Shown piece after piece: positions 52,352 to 59,500 of a DNA stretch of 64,000 nt (the first letter of the stretch is position 1; each line of letters opens with the position of its first letter). The position numbers were made by a program, and so were the translations under genes. Below the pieces are notes generated by a model. It was not told where the DNA came from and searched no databases. It saw only the letters and a program-made list of their open reading frames with translations. Origin of the DNA: Micropterus salmoides (taxonomy: Eukaryota; Chordata; Actinopteri; Centrarchiformes; Centrarchidae); assembly GCF_014851395.1 (NCBI RefSeq), contig NW_024040707.1:8406187-8470186 (forward strand), in the 5' to 3' direction.

Positions 52352-54025
52352 AACACTCACATGCGCAGTACTCCCTGGGGATTTTAGAGAGCAGGAAAGT
52401 GTAGAATTATTGTAGTAGTGTGAATCTCCCACTGGGAAAGGGGGGGCACTGTGGCAGGATTTGAATTTTCTTTTTCCAAAATGATTACCTGGTTTCCCCC
52501 TTCATGATTTTGGAAACTCAATTTCTACATTTTAAATGTGACATTTTTTATTGTTACTCCTCTTACTTCGTTTTACACATTTGACTCCATCACTGCTGCA
52601 TTTGCCACATTTTCTCTCTCTCTCTCTACGCCCCCTGTCCATGTCGCTCCCTCTTGTCTCACTCTTTCACAAGTTGAAATTAGTACACGGTTCTTAGGCA
52701 AGGTGTTATTCCGTCTGCAATTTGGTGCTTCTGTTACATCCACAATAGCAGCAGAAAATTATACTTTATACTTTACACGCTTTCAGGTATGGGCTGGCAT
52801 AATGTTTTATGCATGTCTCCAAGCTGTAAGGGTACGGACGCAAAAACCTGGGTGGTCATTAACAGACAAAAAGCCCTGCATTGATTTTCCTTTCTGTGAT
52901 TTTCAAAAAAAAAAAAAAAAAAATTAATTTTGGTGGGGTGAAGTAAGCAGCAAGGGGGTGCGGTGACAGGGGTGGGAGGGAGTGTAGGATGGCTGCTGTT
53001 GCCATGGTTTCAGGAGATGGCCATTATCTCTGTGTAGTTAGAAGCTGACCCCTTGCCTCTCTCATTAGCTGAAGTGCATGCTACTGAGTGTTGACTAGAA
53101 TTCTGCCTTCCTCATATTCCCCCTCCTGACCCCCTCCCCTGTACACCCCCTTATCCTCCTGTCTGGCCCTGGCCTGTCACTCAGTAGCTTCGCTGATGCT
53201 TTGTGTTCCATCACTCACATTCCTGAGGAAGGGCCTCTCATGGAGAAGTAAGGTGTTAAAGGAAGTGAGACATGCAGTGAATTTCTCTGTTGCGAATAAC
53301 ACACAAACAAATACAAAACACAAAGCGACAAACACGAACACATACATACAAGCCTCTATGTATATGCACAGATCGACAGTACAAATGCATGCAGATCTTT
53401 CAGCCAGTCTCCTGTAATAAGCAGCCCATAACTATTTTACCTCCAGCAGCTGCTGGAGGCAGTCGGCCTGGGTGTTGTGCTCCCTAAACGCTGTCCATGG
53501 TGCTGAAGTAGCTTGCATTTCCATTATTACTCCTCTCTGGCATCTAAAACTCCACTGCAGGGTATGAATGCAGTTGTAAGTGGCAGTCGCGTTTCATGCA
53601 GTCAAGTAAGGTGAGTAGGAAAACAAATAACATAATGTGAAAGGAGAGCTTATTGTTTTCTCCTGTAGCAGTTTGTGTGGGATGCACTGTGGGAGTTGGA
53701 GCTCTGAGGTGCAAATGAAGCCTTGACACAGAATATACTCTCTAATTCAGTAACCTATATCTAATGTACAGTTTAATTTGTATTGTTGTGCAGCTGCAGA
53801 GGCACTTCTTATGGTGCGGGATCCGTTCGACCAATGCCTGCTTCTTATTCTTTTGTCCTTGACAGGCAGTGTCGTCTCTGCTGTGCCAAGATTTGATCGA
53901 CGTATCAATATACACACCCATTCACACTTAAACACACCGACACATAAGAGACCATAGCAACAGACAAATAATGTATACATTCAAACGTGCATCCACAAGA
54001 ATGTATACACGTACACATGTAAAAA

Positions 54026-54059
<34 letters not shown>

Positions 54060-56496
54060 AGCCCTGACAGCAGAGCAGGAGAGGCAGGCGACAGGGAAAG
54101 ATTTCTTTTCGTCTATCTCTCCTCCCCTCCCCTTATGACATCTAAGGACTTCAGTGAAAGTGCGAAGGCCTGTCTGATTGCAGCTCTAGCTGTGAGTACC
54201 GTGTTTAAAAACAGGAGGAGAGAACAGAGGGGGAGCCATTTTACAATCACCTTCCTTCCCTCACTAGAGCCAGACCGCAAAATGCCACACAGAAAGGAAA
54301 ATAAGAGGAGAGTAGAGACGCTTTGGTGGCAGGGTGGGGGCGTGAAAAGGAGTAGGGTGGGAAGATGCAGGTAGAGAGGGGAAGAACTAGACGTATACTG
54401 AAAATGTGAAGCAGTGACATGTTTTTTTTGATTGAATGGAACATATACTGCGGACCCAACAGAAACACATGTTAATGTAAACATGTATGAAGACTGACTG
54501 CACCGGGACTTGGCTCTCCAACATGAAAAGAGGAATCATTAAGTGAGCAGTGAGGTGCAGGCCTGAGCTGCGCTGGGCTGACTACACACACACACCCCTC
54601 CTCCCTTCAGTGTTTTATCCTCAAACTGAGTGATTCAGGGCATTTGTTTCTTACTGCTGCCTCCCTAAACTGTGAGAATATCCATTTAAATGCAGACCAC
54701 AGGAGGCACGAAGGGAAGTGAAGGAGGAATAAAAAATTCTATTTCAAACTACCACATGGTAAACTTCAGCAGCTCAAATGCTGTATGAGCTTGGGCTGAC
54801 ATGTGAGGGCGCAGTTTGAAACCCAAAGTTCATGTCAGGGGTCAAACCAACCATTGCAACTCATAGTCTGTCTCCTGTGGCGACTGATAATGTCACTGCA
54901 GGACAGCACCAACAGGTAACAGAGCACAGTATGGCCACAAACCGTTCATCTGATCACCTCATAGATCGAGAAGCTATTGTAGTGTAAACTGAGTCAACTC
55001 ATACAAAAACCAAAGAGTAAAACCCACTCACAGGCACATGTGCACACACATATATGGTTTATGCCACTACACAGTGTGTCAGTCACTGTTTAAGATACCG
55101 AGTGAGGGTAAGGGGGAAAGAGACCTTACATAAGAGGGAATAAGATTAAAAGTTAGACCATTGCTCAGCGCTCTGCATCATGCTATAGCTTTACTTGACT
55201 AGGCTGAGCAGAAAGAAAGAGAGAAAAAGGGAACAAAAGGCAGAGGAAGCAGTTCAAGAATGGAGGCATCTCAAAAAGAAAATCAGTGATCAGGCAAGAG
55301 ATACAGTAACTTGGTCTTAGGATCATTAATGTAGCCAATCTGTACTAGCTCTATATGCTAGGAATCTATGGAAATATTGATAGACCTGCATGTTCATGAT
55401 CGATATCTCATTAGGCACAATTGGGAAGATGGATGCAGCTTCCTGACTGGTAACTGTGGTTGTAGCTGATGAGTCGACCATTAGACACACAGTCTGACAT
55501 CCACAACGGACTGAAGCAGCCACTTTCATTGTTATGGTAATTGTTGTTGCCATTGGTAAATTAGGAGATTTTATGGTCGGTGTCAAGTCATATGTAGAAC
55601 AGTGATGAACATGCCACATGAAAAAACAATCTATAGAAACATGTAGTTATAAAAATAGAACCAATGCATCTGGTTTTAATTCTTGGAGGCAAGACAAAAT
55701 ACTTTCTATTTAATAAACACATGACAACAATTGCATCCCTTACAGCAATACAGATTACAATTTCCTGTCTTAAATACCTACCTCCTTTCTCTTAAATCCC
55801 GGGTCACATTCCAAACTAAGACTACTCTATTATATAATTGGCCTTGTCCCAACCCTGACTTCTTGCTGTTGACAAAGTGTACCTATATAATGTGCTCCAA
55901 CTAGGATGCCAAATCACTCGTTTGACAGCATTTAAGCTTGTAACACAGATTTGTTAAAAGTGGACAGCTGTGCCATTCAGGCTGCTGTGTGGGCTGTTAC
56001 TGAAACAGATCTGAGCAGTTCAGCCACATGCAGACTGACAGTACAATACAATACAGTATCACAGTGTAGTAGTGATATGTTATTCTGCTCAGAGCAGCCC
56101 TCAAATGCTGACTCACTCTCTGATGGGGCTTACTACACCAATAGCCCTAAGCTGTCATCCCCACAACAAACTAGCACTTATTTTTACTTACTGAACAAAA
56201 TGTCTTATTCACATATTCCATAGCTACAACCTCATTCACTACTGCAGTCCAAATGTAATTCTTATACTGGTTAACTGCTGACCTTGGCACCGGATCACTT
56301 GTCCAGTCTCAGCCCTTGGACAGAAGTCAGACTTGCGACTAATCCCGACAAATCTCAACAAAACCTCTCGTCCTCTCCTGGAATTTCAGAGCAAGCTGAG
56401 AGGATGGCAGGAGAACAGAGTGATGTGGGACATTTTGAGATGGAAAAGCCTCTTTTGGGCATGATTAGAGAGCTAATCTAACGACAATCAGGCTAC

Positions 56497-56535
<39 letters not shown>

Positions 56536-59500
56536 TGAGAAAGAGACAGAGAGAGAGAAAGCATCACCATAGCTCCATGTTTTTGGATTGTGGTCAGACG
56601 AAGGCTGAACTACCTATTCACAGGACTGCGACTGAAGAGTGCTCAAGATGATGAGCTCCCTTTGAGCTGCAATCAAAATGCTGCTCGGTTTTGTGGGCCG
56701 ATGAGTGTGCAACATCAAACACTCTCTCCCTCTCCCATTCTCTTCCCCTCGTTCTTATCCTCTCTCTTTTTTCCCCCTCTCATTCTTCGTGCATTCAGTG
56801 GATGCCTAGCAGCTGCTGGTAATTAAAGGACTTTAGAGTCTCACACCACACTGAATCACAGGAAGAAGAAAGAAGACAGAAGACAGGGAAGACAGAGACG
56901 CCACTCCTGGCCAGCTCATCGCCTCTCTCACATTCTCGTCATCGCAAAGCAAGCTAATGTCCTTCTATGTTCCTAATTAGCCACCATAGAATGCTGCACT
57001 TCAATGAGCATATACACACACAAACATAAAGAAAAAGAGGAGGGGGACACAGTGTTTGGAGGAGAAGAAAAGAGGATAGATATTGTGGATGGCAGCTGTA
57101 AAAGGAGGGAGGGAGGTGATCAAAGCGAAGGGTGTTTATGTGTGGCAAGCCAACCATCTCTGGAGTGTCGAAGAGCTTACTCCAGAGGGAAGAGTGTCTA
57201 AATGGGAGACAGCGCAGTGTTGAGCTGCACTGAGCTGAGAGGAGATGAGCGGCATAGCTTCAATGCTAGCTTTGCTGTGAAGGGAGTAGGGAAGGCACAC
57301 GCAAACATTGGAAAGGGGAGGGGAAATGTATAACATAATAGCTCAGGGATGGATGCTGAAGAACTGGAGAAATGGAGGGAAAAGGGGGCAGAAGGAAACA
57401 GTAGTGATCACAGCTGTGGATGGCACCACGGCTGGCAAGAAATTTAAATTTGGGTGGGATGATGGAAGCTCTTCCCCAGAAGGGTGCAGCTGCTTTTCTC
57501 CAGCAGTATTTGACAGATACATCCTGCTACTCTTGGTTATGTTGTACATGCTTGCAGTCTTCATGCTCAACTCAACACATCCTCCCTTAACACAAGCCTC
57601 CAGGTATTATCAGGTATTATCAAATGTGGCTTTTCCATTAAAATCCTGTGCAAATTTCTGAAATGTCTGAATAAATGTCTGTTTCCATTTACTATCTTGC
57701 AAGTATAGATTACATATTTAGATGAGCACCTGCAACTCTGATACATCATCGCATTTCATTGCTGCATCTGATGTAAACCGGCTTTTGTGGTTCTTTCTTA
57801 AATGAATTAATTTGTCTTTTCTGATCTATGTGTACCCTGAGGTGTTTTTATCAGCCACTAATGTGATAGAGAGGGAGGTGACATGCAACAAGGGCCACCG
57901 GTTAAATTTGAACAAGGGACATGCCAGCCCCCAGCTACTTTTATGCATTCTTTATTTTTTATTTACTGGTCGAGAAACATGTGATTGTGAGTGACTGCAT
58001 GACATGAATGTTTTGTGACCAGTGGAAGAAGCTCAATCAGGTCCTGAAATGCCAAGGTATATTCAAAATATTGGTTTCCCTCAGTCTTAATCTTTTTGAT
58101 AAGCCAACTTTTCCACCTCAGCTAAGTGTAGAAACCTTTTTTGCAGTACTTTTACTTGTAATACTTCTACTTTTAGTTAATTGCTGCAGTTTATCATGTG
58201 CAATTTGAAAATGCACATAGAAGTCCATGGAAGTTCACATGAGCAGCAGCAAGAAGAACTAGTCTTCGTTTAAGTTCTTTTTCTTTCTGAAGTAAGAGCT
58301 GACAGGGGTCCTGCCACACTCATTGCAGGGTCAGGACAGAGAAAGGGGTATTAGGACCAGAGACAGGTGGCACAAGGGTCCGCTGTGTTGAGAGAACAGA
58401 TGGCTGATCTGAATGGAAATCGGGCTGTTGACCTTTTCTCTCAGCAGTACAGTACAGGGGTCCACACATGTACACAAAAATCTAACCAACATGCACACAT
58501 GAATGCACACACACATTCAGATTCAAGCCCTCACATACACACACATAGGTATTTACACACCAAACAGCTGTTTTCTCCTCGCTGATGCTTTAACCTTAAT
58601 GGCTCCAAACCCGTTCACCTTTTAGCATCACCACCTTTTCCACACTGTGAATTCAAATTCCTACTAACTTGAATTATTATATACCCTACCACACTTACAA
58701 AAAATACAACATATGATTAACAACCTAGCACAGAGGCTAATGTTGTGGTAAATGATCCCTGTGTGAAGGCACGCACACTGCAGAGAATACAGAGCTTTAG
58801 CCAGCCCCTCCCATACCTCTGCATGCTGAATTACCTTGTCGCTAGGCAATTATTTGTCCTGTCCCAGCTTTGGAGTGATGTAAATTACTTTAAGTGCACT
58901 TTGCAGGGGCCGCCATCACGATAATGATGATTGCGGCGGGGCTCTGACACACACAATATTCAGCTATACCTTTAGAGGGAGGGGCTGCATTTAGGAGGGG
59001 CCATAAGTGGGGATTCAAGACAAGAACAGCTAAGAAGAAGCGGAGACTGATGAGAGTATGTGTGTGCTTAAGAAACAAAGAGGGAGAGATGGAGAGGGAT
59101 GTGTTTCACCTTCTTCAGTGGTGTGTTGTATTCATCTTCTGTGCCCAATATACCTTCTCCATCATTTCATCTAACAATCAATACAGCAATGAATGACTCA
59201 CATCCAAAATGCAATAAATATACATGTTTTTTCAAGCTCTTTTGTTTTTTCTTTCAGTTTATCCCTCCTGTCTGGCTTTCCAGAAGTTTGTTCTGTTGCA
59301 GTAACGTTTCTGCTCCAGCAGGTGTCACTCATGACTTCTATGCTCATTCTTATGGCTGCTGTTGTTATAGTCGAAGGTAAATGTCCCGTAACTTGCTCAG
59401 AACATGCACAGCAAATATAGTTTGACTCCACAAGATTTAGACCATGTCCATTAAACATGCAGGTGCACAGAAAAATGTCTATCTTACAGTTCTACACAGG

